A stretch of DNA of 64,000 nucleotides from Candidatus Gastranaerophilales bacterium. GTDB taxonomy: Bacteria > Cyanobacteriota > Vampirovibrionia > Gastranaerophilales > Gastranaerophilaceae. The position numbers and the translations under genes are program-made. Numbering within the stretch: the first letter of the stretch is position 1; every line of letters begins with the position of its first letter. The notes beneath the pieces are model-generated. The model did no database searches, was not told the DNA's origin, and saw only the letters and a list, made by a program, of their open reading frames with translations. This document shows positions 8,091 to 16,482 of this stretch, one piece after another. The stretch lies in contig CAJOJE010000006.1 in assembly GCA_905234865.1 (NCBI GenBank), positions 1 through 64,000 on the forward strand. The letters are read 5' to 3'.

Positions 8091-8350
8091 TTCCGACCTT
8101 CAAGAAAAAATTACCGACCTTCTTACCATGAAATAAAAATCCCGACTTTTAGGCAAAATTTTTTGAAATGTCCTAAAAAGTCCATAAATGTCAAATAATC
8201 TTTTTACCCGTGCAATTTGGTAAAATCGGGGGAATGCAGACTATGACTACATAAAAAATTAAAAATTTGTGGAAAGTAATGGGAAAATAAGTGACAATAA
8301 AGTGACATTTCGTCCCATTTGGTAACGCATAAAAAGATTTTTTCCGACCG
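8091..8350. repeat. Repeated CCGAC(C/T) sites: candidate transposase-binding end of the Mu-like element
   Basis: TTCCGACCTT (8091-8100), TACCGACCTT (8112-8121), CCCGACTTT (8141-8149) and TTCCGACCG (8342-8350) lie upstream of the MuA-like fragment. Mu-type elements carry several transposase sites near each end, so these may mark the left end. The stretch 8010-8465 otherwise holds no gene that I can support. It also contains a 9-bp inverted repeat, CTTGCCGAA (8375-8383) with TTCGGCAAG (8432-8440). Confidence 0.4.
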
Positions 8351-8465
8351 CTAAAATTCAAACACACCCTAAACCTTGCCGAATAATCATTTTAATCGTT
8401 CAAATAAAATGTCCTGTTAAACTATACCCTTTTCGGCAAGCCTCTCGGGTTCTTATCCCTTAACA

Positions 8466-8485
8466 AAAAAGGGCATAAGCCCTTT
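8466..8485 (-). terminator. Terminator of tRNA-Ser
   Basis: On the minus strand AAAGGGC (8485-8479) pairs with GCCCTTT (8474-8468) and is followed by a T-run. It begins a few bases after the tRNA 3' end. Confidence 0.75.
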
Positions 8486-8491
8486 AAAATT

Positions 8492-8580
8492 CGGAGAAAG
8501 AGGGATTCGAACCCTCGAGGCAGATTACTCCACCTAACACCTTAGCAGGGTGCCGCCTTCAGCCACTCGGCCATTTCTCC
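8492..8580 (-). tRNA. tRNA-Ser (GCT anticodon)
   Basis: The minus strand folds as a class II tRNA: acceptor GGAGAAA/TTTCTCC with discriminator G, a D arm GGCCGAGTGGCTGAAGGC, an anticodon loop CTGCTAA (anticodon GCT, reading AGC/AGU), a long variable arm and a GGTTCGAATCC T arm. The CCA end is not encoded. The long variable arm and discriminator G fit tRNA-Ser. Confidence 0.95.
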
Positions 8581-8633
8581 GTATATTTTATTGTATAAAT
8601 CTATCTTATCATAAATTACGGCATAATCAATAA

Positions 8634-10043
8634 TTATTTATTTTCTATAATACAATTTTTTGGAAGTTTAGCATAATCAGGATACGGAATATACCCCGAG
8701 TATCCGTTCATTGTAGGTTTTTTCAGTTTGTTTGATAAAAACATTGCGTCTATATTTGAATTTACTTCCAAATAATTTTTTCCCTTAATATAAAATGCGG
8801 AACAATCATCGGGAATTGAATATTTGGAAATTCGCTCTTCCGTTTCTCCTTTTTTATATAAATAATCATAGCTTGAAGGAATTTGCTCCGCCACGATTAA
8901 AATTGATATAAGCAAAATCGTTGAAACTTTTTTATTGTCTAAAAATTGTCCGAGGACGACACAAAAAACGGGAAGCAAAATAAAAATAACTCTCCCCATG
9001 GCTCTAATTGCGGCACCACCGATAAAAAAAGCGTAAACGGGGTATGATAAAGGTGAAGAAGAAAACAAAAATATTAAAAATATTATAAACAGGTTTGTTT
9101 GAATTTTGAATTTCTTATTATGAATTAAAGCCAACACAAACAAAATCGTCGTAAAAATACCCGTTCCTATCGTATTTTCAATATTCAGTCCGCTTGTTTC
9201 GGGTGTGAAAAACGAATTTAAAAAACTGTTTGAAACAAAAAAACTCAAGGGTTTTATTGCCCAACGCCAAGTATATTCAAAAGAATGCTTCGGAACCAAA
9301 AAATAATGATAAATTAAGTTTGAAGATAATATTAAAAATGAACCCGAAAAAATCAAAATGCCCGAAATATTGATTTTAATAAAATCCAAAATTATTTTAT
9401 AGGTATTTTTATTTAAAAGAAAAATTGCACAAACAAGAAATACCCCGAATATAAAAAACCAAGTTAAATAATAACTTGTCCAAAATTGCAAAGATAAAAA
9501 AGCACCCGATATTAAAAAATCGAGTTTATTTTTATTTTTTACGCCTTTTACAAAAAAATAAAACGAAAAAACGGATAAAAATTGTGATGAAAGCTGAATA
9601 TGCCAAACAGACAAATGCCTTGAAAGCGAAAACGCAAATAAGAACGAAATTAACCCTGATGTTAAATTTGAAAATTTAAAAATTTTTTTTGATACGAGAA
9701 AAAAAGACAGATAATTTAAAATCGAAGCAATAATAACCGTTATTTGAAGCGAGGTTTCGGGGTTTATTCCAAAAAATCTGAAAGGATAATAAATTAAACT
9801 CAAGCCTAAAACAATATCGCTATAACTTAAAACGTTTAAATTCGGATAAAAAAAGGGCGGATTAAAAAAAGAATTATGAAAACTATCATTTGTTAAAAAT
9901 AAATATGTATGCTCAAAAATATAATTGACAAATCTCGAATCGCCCAAATCCCCAGGCAGAAGGGAAAAATCGAGTAATTGCGGACAAAAAAGAATAAAAA
10001 GCCCTACAAAAAGAAATAAAAATACGGGAAAAATTTTCAGCAT
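8634..10043 (-). CDS. Polytopic membrane protein, GT-C glycosyltransferase-like
   Basis: This 469-residue protein has about 10-12 predicted membrane helices starting with an N-terminal hydrophobic segment (MLKIFPVFLFLFVGLFILF). The first extracytoplasmic loop contains LPGDLGDSRFVNYIFEH, an acidic-residue arrangement common in GT-C glycosyltransferases that use lipid-linked sugars. A C-terminal soluble stretch from about 395 to the end contains ISKYSIPDDC and the closing YSGYIPYPDYAKLPKNC. The overall architecture resembles uncharacterised GT-C-like membrane proteins involved in surface polysaccharide or lipid modification. The donor and acceptor cannot be inferred. It is the only gene between tRNA-Ser and fabI and reads in the same direction as both. 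Confidence 0.65.
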   Translation of the reverse strand: MLKIFPVFLFLFVGLFILFCPQLLDFSLLPGDLGDSRFVNYIFEHTYLFLTNDSFHNSFFNPPFFYPNLNVLSYSDIVLGLSLIYYPFRFFGINPETSLQITVIIASILNYLSFFLVSKKIFKFSNLTSGLISFLFAFSLSRHLSVWHIQLSSQFLSVFSFYFFVKGVKNKNKLDFLISGAFLSLQFWTSYYLTWFFIFGVFLVCAIFLLNKNTYKIILDFIKINISGILIFSGSFLILSSNLIYHYFLVPKHSFEYTWRWAIKPLSFFVSNSFLNSFFTPETSGLNIENTIGTGIFTTILFVLALIHNKKFKIQTNLFIIFLIFLFSSSPLSYPVYAFFIGGAAIRAMGRVIFILLPVFCVVLGQFLDNKKVSTILLISILIVAEQIPSSYDYLYKKGETEERISKYSIPDDCSAFYIKGKNYLEVNSNIDAMFLSNKLKKPTMNGYSGYIPYPDYAKLPKNCIIENK

Positions 10044-10065
10044 AGTTTATAACCTTATAAAAATT

Positions 10066-10101
10066 AAAACAGGCAGAACATTGTTAAATCCTGCCTGTTT
10101 T
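10066..10101 (-). terminator. Terminator after fabI
   Basis: AAAACAGGCAG (10066-10076) and CTGCCTGTTTT (10091-10101) form a perfect 11-bp stem just beyond the fabI stop. The outer A:T pairs provide the T-run on the minus strand. Confidence 0.8.
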
Positions 10102-10127
10102 AGAAATATATGATTTTTTAAACGTTT

Positions 10128-10952
10128 TTAGACTGCAGCAGGTTCTTTATCAAAAGAAATTTGTGCCATTTCATCAACAGAAGCAAAAACGCTGTGCGCT
10201 CCGCAATCTACAAAATGTACTTCGCCCGTAACGCCCGAGGATAAATCGGAAACCAAATAAAGTCCGCCTTTTCCGACATCTTCAAGTGACGGAGTTCTTT
10301 TTAAAGGCGCTTTTAAAACGTTTGCTTTAAGCATTCTGTCAAATCCGCCTATACCTTTTGCCGCCATTGTTTTAACGGGTCCTGCGGATAAACAGTTACA
10401 TCTTATATTGTATTTACCGAGATCTGCCGCAATAAATCTCATCGAAGATTCCAAAGCCGCTTTTGCAACGCCCATAATATTATAATTTGCAACGGCTTTT
10501 GTGGAACCCAAATAAGTCAAAGCCAAAATCGAACCGCCGCCGTTTGCTTCCAATAAGGGTTTAGAATATTTTGTCAAAGTAAGAAGCGAATAAGCGCTCA
10601 CATGCATTGCAAGGTCCCACCCCTCACGACTTGTGGTATAAAAATCACCCGTTAAATCTTCTTTATTTGCAAAAGCAACCGCATGAATTACAAAATCAAG
10701 TTTTTCATATTTATTTTTGTATTCTTCAAAAACTTTTTTAACATCTTCATCTTTTGTAACATCACATTCCGTGCACATTCTTGTATCCATGGATTCTGCA
10801 ATGGGGCGAACTCTTTTTTCCATAGCTTCGTTTGCATAAGTAAAAGCTAATTCTCCGCCTTCTTTATGAATTTGCTCCGCAATAGCATTTGCAATACCGA
10901 ATTTATTGGAAACTCCAAAAATTATACCCTGTTTCCCGTCCATTATACCCAT
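10128..10952 (-). CDS. fabI: Enoyl-[acyl-carrier-protein] reductase [NADH] FabI
   Basis: This 274-residue short-chain dehydrogenase family enzyme catalyses the last reduction of each fatty acid elongation cycle in the cytosol. The N-terminal nucleotide-binding segment is GKQGIIFGVSNKFGIANAIA. The catalytic Tyr-X6-Lys is YNIMGVAK, and the substrate-binding stretch reads CLSAGPVKTMAAKGI. The C-terminal DLSSGVTGEVHFVDCGAHSV is characteristic of FabI rather than other SDRs. The length is close to E. coli FabI (262) with a short extra C-terminus. The ATG at 10952 follows an AAGGAGA ribosome-binding site. FabI is the target of triclosan-type inhibitors in other bacteria. Together with LpxA and the acyl-ACP thioesterase it shows a type II fatty acid system. 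Confidence 0.97.
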   Translation of the reverse strand: MGIMDGKQGIIFGVSNKFGIANAIAEQIHKEGGELAFTYANEAMEKRVRPIAESMDTRMCTECDVTKDEDVKKVFEEYKNKYEKLDFVIHAVAFANKEDLTGDFYTTSREGWDLAMHVSAYSLLTLTKYSKPLLEANGGGSILALTYLGSTKAVANYNIMGVAKAALESSMRFIAADLGKYNIRCNCLSAGPVKTMAAKGIGGFDRMLKANVLKAPLKRTPSLEDVGKGGLYLVSDLSSGVTGEVHFVDCGAHSVFASVDEMAQISFDKEPAAV

Positions 10953-11030
10953 AAGTAAATCTCCTTATATTTAATACGGAAAGTATAAAATAAAAACACC
11001 TTTTTGTAAAATGTAATAACTTAAAATAAA

Positions 11031-11351
11031 AAGCAGGCTATAAGCCGAATTCTGTTTAAGGTAATCATCTGTCTAATGCGTTTTGTCTTGCAATCTTAAA
11101 AAAGCGAAAAGTACAATTCTTCTTGCAAATTTAAACTTGCACCCGACCGGGGTTTACCATGACCCTCTAAATCACTTTAGAGGCGGTGGGCTTTTACTCC
11201 GCCGTTGCACCTGTACAAATTTCTTTGTAGTCTACTTTTCTGTGGCACTTTCCTCACGCTCACACGCACTCGGCTTTCCCGAGCGGTCTTGTACTTAGGG
11301 TGTCCGGACTTTCCTCACACTTTAAAAAGTGCGCAATTACCCGCCTGCTTT
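11031..11351 (-). ncRNA. rnpB: RNase P RNA (rnpB)
   Basis: The minus strand has the universal hallmarks of bacterial RNase P RNA. The 5' helix begins AAAGCAGGCGGGTAATTGCG and leads into the conserved GAGGAAAGTCCGGAC. The 3' end carries ACAGAATTCGGCTTATAG, whose GGCTTATAGCCTGCTT tail pairs with the 5' end. The RNA is about 320 nt and ends in a U-rich tract. A promoter with TATAAT ending 7 bases before the 5' end supports the boundary. It is the catalytic RNA that trims tRNA precursors. Confidence 0.95.
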
Positions 11352-11358
11352 ATGCGGA

Positions 11359-11387
11359 ATTATATTTAAAAAAGAACTTTTATGCAA
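11359..11387 (-). promoter_or_regulatory. Promoter of rnpB
   Basis: On the minus strand TTGCAT (11387-11382) and TATAAT (11364-11359) are separated by 17 bases. Initiation 7 bases downstream gives the expected 5' end of RNase P RNA. Confidence 0.7.
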
Positions 11388-11539
11388 ATTTTTTACAATT
11401 TTTTCTTAAAATTCAGTATTTTCAACACTTTTTGGGTATCGTTCAAAAATTCAATTGTAAAATCTTTTACTTGGTAAAATACATCAACCATTTTATTTAA
11501 TTGTTATGGTAAAACATGATTAAGCAAGGAGATAACACA

Positions 11540-11761
11540 ATGGAAAAAACAAAAACAAACGAAAACATAAATTTGACAAAAAGGGAAAAAGAAGTATTAT
11601 CGCTTCTTGTAGAGGGTTATGACAACATAAAGATTTCAAACGAGCTTAATTGTACCATTCATACGACAAAAGCACACATTCATTCAATTTTATACAAAAT
11701 GAACGCCAAAACAAGATTAATTGCAGCAATTAAAGCCGTAAAATCGAATATAATAAGTTGA
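11540..11761 (+). CDS. Solo LuxR-type helix-turn-helix protein
   Basis: This 73-residue protein consists almost entirely of a GerE/LuxR-type HTH domain: LTKREKEVLSLLVEGYDN, then a recognition helix NCTIHTTKAHIHSILYKMN, then KTRLIAAIKAV. There is no receiver or sensor domain. The start is taken at ATG 11540, preceded by AGGAGA; an earlier in-frame ATG at 11516 lacks a ribosome-binding site. It precedes the ATP-grasp/esterase block by 140 bases and could regulate it, though that is only positional. Stand-alone LuxR-type HTH proteins are known in Cyanobacteria and relatives. Confidence 0.85.
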   Translation: MEKTKTNENINLTKREKEVLSLLVEGYDNIKISNELNCTIHTTKAHIHSILYKMNAKTRLIAAIKAVKSNIIS

Positions 11762-11903
11762 CGTATTTTACCGTACCGGCATTTTAAAAATTGAAAAGTA
11801 AAAATAAATATTAATTTCTTCAAACATGATTTTATTTACACAGCTTAGAAAATATGGTATATTTTGCGCTAAAAGACTAACTTTTCAAGGAGGTAATTTA
11901 AAA

Positions 11904-13097
11904 ATGAATTTTGTATTTATTTCTCCTAATTTTCCATACACCTATTACCGATTTTGCGAAAGGTTAAAAAATAACGGCATAAACGTTATGGGGATTGGCG
12001 ACTGTCCTTATGAAGAACTTTTGGGCGAATTAAAAAATTCATTGACCGAATATTACAAAGTAAATTCCCTTGAAAATTATGGGGAAGTTTATAATGCCGT
12101 GAAATTTTTTACCGAAAAATACGGAAAAATCGACTGGCTTGAATCAAATAACGAATACTGGCTGGAACAGGATTCAAAACTAAGATATGATTTTCAAATA
12201 ACTTCGGGCATTCAATTTAATGATATAAAAAATTGGAAACAAAAATCTTTAATGAAAAAAATATACGAGGGAGCAAAAATTAAAACGGCTCGTCAGTATG
12301 AAGTTTCAACGTTTGAAAACGCTAAAACCGTTTTAAATAGCGAAACTCAATACCCCGTTATAATAAAGCCCGATATCGGAGTAGGCTCGAATAACACATG
12401 GAAAATCGAAAACGAAAACGAATTAAAAGAATTTTTTAATAAAAAATCCGATATTAAATATGTTATGGAAGATTTTATCGAAGGAGAAATTTATTCTTAC
12501 GATGCAATTATAAATTCAAAATCAATCCCGATTTTTGAATCAATGACAAATTGGGGTAAATCAATCGCCGATATTGTAAATAAAGGGTTTGATTTATCAT
12601 ATTATGTCGATAAAAGCATTGATGAAAAATTAAAAGAATCGGGAAGAAAAACGGTAAAGGCATTTAACGTAAAAAGTCGTTTTGTTCATCTTGAATTTTT
12701 TAAATTAACAAAACCTCACAAAAACGTGGGTAATACGGGAGATTTTGCCGCACTTGAAGTAAATATGCGCCCTGCGGGAGGCTATACCGCAGATATGATG
12801 AATTTTGCCCACGCAACCGATGTATACAAAATTTGGGCGGATATGATTTTAAAAGATGAAACCGACATAAAATGCAAAGAAGATAAATTTTGTATTTATG
12901 CAAGCAGGAAAGATGAGCATAATTATGTCTTTTCCCATGAAGAAATTTTGCAAAAATACGGAGAAAAAATAGTTATGATGGAGCGCATGCCGGAATTAAT
13001 GCATGAAACCATGGGATGTTTTATGTATACCGCTTGTTTCGATACAAAAGAAGAGGCGTTTGAATTTAGAGATTATGTTATTAAAAAAACATTTTAA
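11904..13097 (+). CDS. ATP-grasp domain ligase of unknown substrate
   Basis: This 397-residue protein has the ATP-grasp order: an N-terminal pre-ATP-grasp region (MNFVFISPNFPYTYYRFCE), a central lysine-containing strand YPVIIKPDIGVGSNNTW, a VMEDFIEGEIYSYDAI segment for ATP adenine and ribose, and a late metal-binding FAALEVNMRPAGGYTADMMN with the E-x-N pair. ATP-grasp enzymes join a carboxylate to an amine or thiol through an acyl phosphate. The start at ATG 11904 has a strong AAGGAGG. It is followed 9 bases later by an esterase gene, and the pair probably works together. The substrate is unknown. Confidence 0.85.
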   Translation: MNFVFISPNFPYTYYRFCERLKNNGINVMGIGDCPYEELLGELKNSLTEYYKVNSLENYGEVYNAVKFFTEKYGKIDWLESNNEYWLEQDSKLRYDFQITSGIQFNDIKNWKQKSLMKKIYEGAKIKTARQYEVSTFENAKTVLNSETQYPVIIKPDIGVGSNNTWKIENENELKEFFNKKSDIKYVMEDFIEGEIYSYDAIINSKSIPIFESMTNWGKSIADIVNKGFDLSYYVDKSIDEKLKESGRKTVKAFNVKSRFVHLEFFKLTKPHKNVGNTGDFAALEVNMRPAGGYTADMMNFAHATDVYKIWADMILKDETDIKCKEDKFCIYASRKDEHNYVFSHEEILQKYGEKIVMMERMPELMHETMGCFMYTACFDTKEEAFEFRDYVIKKTF

Positions 13098-13106
13098 AGG
13101 AAAAAT

Positions 13107-13835
13107 ATGAAAGAAGGTTACCATAAAAAATACAGTCCCGTTTTAAACAGAGATATGGAATACCTTGTATACGGGGAAGAAGGAAAGGTTTGCATTGCTT
13201 TTCCTCCTCAAAACGGACGTTTTTATGATTTTAAAGATTTCGGCATGATTGAAGCCGTAAAGCCATGGATTAATGCGGGTAAAATCAGGGTTATCTGCCC
13301 GGATTCGATTGACAAAGAAACATGGTCCGATGAAAACGGAGACCCGAAATACAGAATTAATCTCCATGAAAAATGGTTTCATTACATTATTGATGAACTT
13401 TTAAAAGAATATTTAAAAGAAAATGAAAAGGGAATAGTGACAGGCTGCAGCATGGGCGGAGTTCATGCCGGCAATTTCTTTTTCAGACGACCCGACTTAT
13501 TTGATACGATGATATCTTTAAGCGGATTGTTCAATGCGCAATATTTTTTCCGTGATTATACGGATGAACTCGTATATAATAATTCACCCGTACATTTTCT
13601 TTTAAATATGCCGCACTACCACCCTTGGATGAATTTATACAAACAAAGCAGAATAATTGCCTGCGTCGGACAAGGAGCATGGGAAGAAGATTTATTATAC
13701 GGAACAAGGGAACTTGATACGATTTTAGCCAAAAAAGGCATTCCGCATAAATTCGATTATTGGGGTTATGACGTAAGCCATGATTGGTATTGGTGGAAAA
13801 AACAAATAACATACTTTTTAGGACATATAATATAA
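13107..13835 (+). CDS. Putative esterase (alpha/beta hydrolase, PF00756-like)
   Basis: This 242-residue alpha/beta hydrolase resembles the putative esterase family. The nucleophile elbow is VTGCSMGGVHAGNF (G-C-S-M-G). The acid is probably in the region around GQGAWEEDLLY, and the catalytic histidine lies in YDVSHDWYWWKKQ near the C-terminus. It has no signal peptide and should act in the cytosol. It begins 9 bases after the ATP-grasp gene, with AAAGGAAAA upstream of ATG, so co-translation is likely. A hydrolase directly behind an ATP-grasp ligase suggests product release or editing in a small-molecule pathway; this is an inference. Confidence 0.82.
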   Translation: MKEGYHKKYSPVLNRDMEYLVYGEEGKVCIAFPPQNGRFYDFKDFGMIEAVKPWINAGKIRVICPDSIDKETWSDENGDPKYRINLHEKWFHYIIDELLKEYLKENEKGIVTGCSMGGVHAGNFFFRRPDLFDTMISLSGLFNAQYFFRDYTDELVYNNSPVHFLLNMPHYHPWMNLYKQSRIIACVGQGAWEEDLLYGTRELDTILAKKGIPHKFDYWGYDVSHDWYWWKKQITYFLGHII

Positions 13836-13882
13836 TTAAATCGAAAATTTCAGTTGTGATAAAATTTTCTTGAAAGGTAAAA

Positions 13883-14848
13883 ATGTCTAAAAAGAAAATA
13901 TTAATAGTAAGAATAAATGCAATAGGGGATGTTGTTATGACGACGATTATGGCGCAAGCCATTAAAGCAAAGCATCCCGATTATGAAATTCATTATTTAA
14001 CAAGCGGATACTGCACAGATATTTTAAACCCCTGTTCTTTTATCGATAAAGTTCATCTTTATATTGATGATTTTGAAAAAATGGCAAGTAATTTAAGAAA
14101 AGAAAAATTTGATATTTTGTATTCGCTCAACTATTCATTTAAAAATCTTCGACTGGCTCTTAAAATACATCCCGAAAAAATCATATTTAAGTCTTTGTCT
14201 TTATCGAACGTTTCATGGGTAGAAAATTATTTTTTAACCGCAAAAAAAGGAGTAGGCGACATTGAGCTTCCCGAAAGTTTAATTCTTGACAATAATCCGA
14301 AAGATGTTGAATTTATCGAACAAAAAATTAAAGATTATCCCCGTCCTTATGTTGTAATTTCTCCCGGGAAATTAGAAAATCAACCACGAGAGGGGAGAGT
14401 TTGGAATATTCAAAAATGGCTTATTTTAACTGAAAAATTAAAAGAATTGTACGGCGGAACGGTTTTTGTCGTCGGCGGAGAAGATGAAAAAAAATACCAT
14501 GAAATTTTAAAAACAAAAGGAGCGATAACTTATTCGGGCGATTTATTTATTAGCGAAAGCGCAACTTTAATATCAAAAGCAAATTTGGTTATATCGGGAG
14601 ATTCGGGCCCTATTCATATCGCTTCCGCAAAAAACGTCAACTCGCTTGTTCTTTTAGGGTCAACTTCCCCCGATAAAATTAAACCCTACGGCAAAAAAGG
14701 ATATTACATAGAACCTCTTACAAAATGTAAATATTGCTGGAAGAAAAAATGCAAAAAGTTAAAAGGTAAAAAGGGCTACGCCCCCTGCATGGAAAGCATT
14801 ACCGTTGATATGGTTCTTGATAAAATAAAACAAGAAAACTTAATTTAA
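13883..14848 (+). CDS. Glycosyltransferase family 9 (heptosyltransferase-like)
   Basis: This 321-residue GT-B enzyme is of the ADP-heptose:LPS heptosyltransferase family. The N-terminal ILIVRINAIGDVVMTTIMAQ is the acceptor-side signature. The donor side has VVISPGK, then VFVVGGEDEKK, and finally LVISGDSGPIHIASA followed by LLGSTSPDKIKPYG. A cysteine-rich insertion, KCKYCWKKKCKKL, near residue 285 is unusual and may bind metal; similar CxxC pairs occur in some GT9 proteins. It probably adds a core sugar to lipopolysaccharide at the inner face of the cytoplasmic membrane. The gene follows the esterase by 47 bases and precedes an efflux pump by 15. Confidence 0.9.
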   Translation: MSKKKILIVRINAIGDVVMTTIMAQAIKAKHPDYEIHYLTSGYCTDILNPCSFIDKVHLYIDDFEKMASNLRKEKFDILYSLNYSFKNLRLALKIHPEKIIFKSLSLSNVSWVENYFLTAKKGVGDIELPESLILDNNPKDVEFIEQKIKDYPRPYVVISPGKLENQPREGRVWNIQKWLILTEKLKELYGGTVFVVGGEDEKKYHEILKTKGAITYSGDLFISESATLISKANLVISGDSGPIHIASAKNVNSLVLLGSTSPDKIKPYGKKGYYIEPLTKCKYCWKKKCKKLKGKKGYAPCMESITVDMVLDKIKQENLI

Positions 14849-14863
14849 AAGGAGCAATTTAAA

Positions 14864-16414
14864 ATGAACGTCATTGAAGCAGACAACCAAAAACAAAACA
14901 AATGGCTTTTATTGGTTCCTACAATGCTTGCGGCATTTATGTTTGCTCTTGACGAAACTATTGCAAATATTGCCCTTCCTCATATTGCGGGAAGTTTTTC
15001 CGTCAGTAATCAGGAATCTATTTGGATTTTAACAAGCTATTTAATTGCAAGCTGTCTTACAATTCCCATGATTGATTGGCTTACAAGGCTTATGGGAAGA
15101 AAATCCATGTTTATTTTTATGGTTTTTTTATTTACCGCCTCATCTTTTTTGTGCGGAATATCAACTTCCATGGGAATAATGATTGTGGCAAGGTTTTTGC
15201 AAGGGCTTGGCGGAGGAATTTTAATTCCGATTGCACAGGCGATTGTTATGGAAGCCTTTAAGGGAAAAGAACTTGCCCTTGCAACAACGCTGTTCGGGCT
15301 TGTTGTTATTATTGCGCCGATTATAGGCCCTGTTTTAGGAGGGTGGATTACCGAAAATTATTCGTGGAATTGGATATTTTTTATTAACATTCCCGTTGGA
15401 ATTTTGATTTTAACAATGGCTAACAAAATGATTTACGACCCGCCTTATGCCAAAAAACAAAAAAATGTTAAAACGGATTGGGTCGGGCTTATTTTTCTTT
15501 TTATGTTCGCCGTTGCTTTTGAAATTATGATGGATAAAGGAAATGACCTTGATTGGTTCAATTCTTCTTTTATTTGTAAATTAACGATTGTTTGGGTAAT
15601 AGGACTTATAGGTTTTATTATTTCTCAAATAAAAGGAAAAGAAACATTAATAAGGCTTGATGTATTAAAAGATTGGAATTTATCAACGGGAACAATTGCC
15701 CTAACGGTTATGAACGCCATTTTGTTGGGTTCTCTTGCCATTTTACCTCAATTTATGCAAACCATGATGGGGTATGATTCTTTTACGAGCGGACTTTCAA
15801 TGATGCCGCGAGGCATAGGCTGCCTGTTCGGGCTTCTTGTCGCTAATGCCCTTCAGGGGAAAATTGATTCAAGAATATTATCTGCTGCGGGAATTGCGGT
15901 TTTATGCTACGGGAGCTGGATGTTAGGAGATATAAACCTTCAAATTTCACAAAGTGTGATTATGATTCCGAATATTATGTTCGGTTTTGGCATGGCGCTC
16001 GGCATGGTGCCTTTGATTACTCTTTCATGCAAAACAATAAAACCCGAGGATATGTCAAACGCTTCGGGACTTCAAAATTTTATTAAAACAATAGGCGGAG
16101 CCGTCGGAACAAGCCTTGTTGCGACATTTATTTCAAGATTTTCTCAAATTCATCAAAACATGATGACGCACACCCTGAGAGAAACAAACCCCGTATTTTT
16201 AGAAAGATTTCAGGCATATCTCGGTATGCTCTCGCAATATGTTGATTTAACAAGCGCAAATATTATGAGTCAAAAATTAATTTATAAAACTTTATTAATG
16301 CAATCAAGATTATGGGCTTATGTAGATTCGTTCAGAATTTATGCAATTGCGGGAATTTTTATCATAGCAATAATTTTTGTGATGAAATCCGATGTAAAAA
16401 AACGGGAAATTTGA
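14864..16414 (+). CDS. DHA2-family MFS multidrug efflux transporter (EmrB/QacA type)
   Basis: This 516-residue, 14-helix major facilitator protein matches the DHA2 drug:H+ antiporter family. The first helix carries MFALDETIANIALPHIA (the D1 motif of the 14-TMS group). Motif A is DWLTRLMGRKSMFI, and motif C is VVIIAPIIGPVLGGWITE. It exports toxic compounds using the proton gradient. It begins 15 bases after the GT9 gene with AAAGGAGCA upstream. No EmrA-type adaptor or TolC partner gene lies in the window, so whether it works as a tripartite pump is open. Confidence 0.92.
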   Translation: MNVIEADNQKQNKWLLLVPTMLAAFMFALDETIANIALPHIAGSFSVSNQESIWILTSYLIASCLTIPMIDWLTRLMGRKSMFIFMVFLFTASSFLCGISTSMGIMIVARFLQGLGGGILIPIAQAIVMEAFKGKELALATTLFGLVVIIAPIIGPVLGGWITENYSWNWIFFINIPVGILILTMANKMIYDPPYAKKQKNVKTDWVGLIFLFMFAVAFEIMMDKGNDLDWFNSSFICKLTIVWVIGLIGFIISQIKGKETLIRLDVLKDWNLSTGTIALTVMNAILLGSLAILPQFMQTMMGYDSFTSGLSMMPRGIGCLFGLLVANALQGKIDSRILSAAGIAVLCYGSWMLGDINLQISQSVIMIPNIMFGFGMALGMVPLITLSCKTIKPEDMSNASGLQNFIKTIGGAVGTSLVATFISRFSQIHQNMMTHTLRETNPVFLERFQAYLGMLSQYVDLTSANIMSQKLIYKTLLMQSRLWAYVDSFRIYAIAGIFIIAIIFVMKSDVKKREI

Positions 16415-16482
16415 CTTAAACCGAGCCATAAATTAAAATTTACGATATATAAAAAATCGGAAAAATTCTAAAAGCGAATGCT

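Noticed and set aside
11083-11500. Two open frames on the plus strand (71 and 66 codons)
   Set aside because: They lie largely in the antisense of the RNase P RNA gene and its promoter, and have no ribosome-binding site or recognisable protein features.
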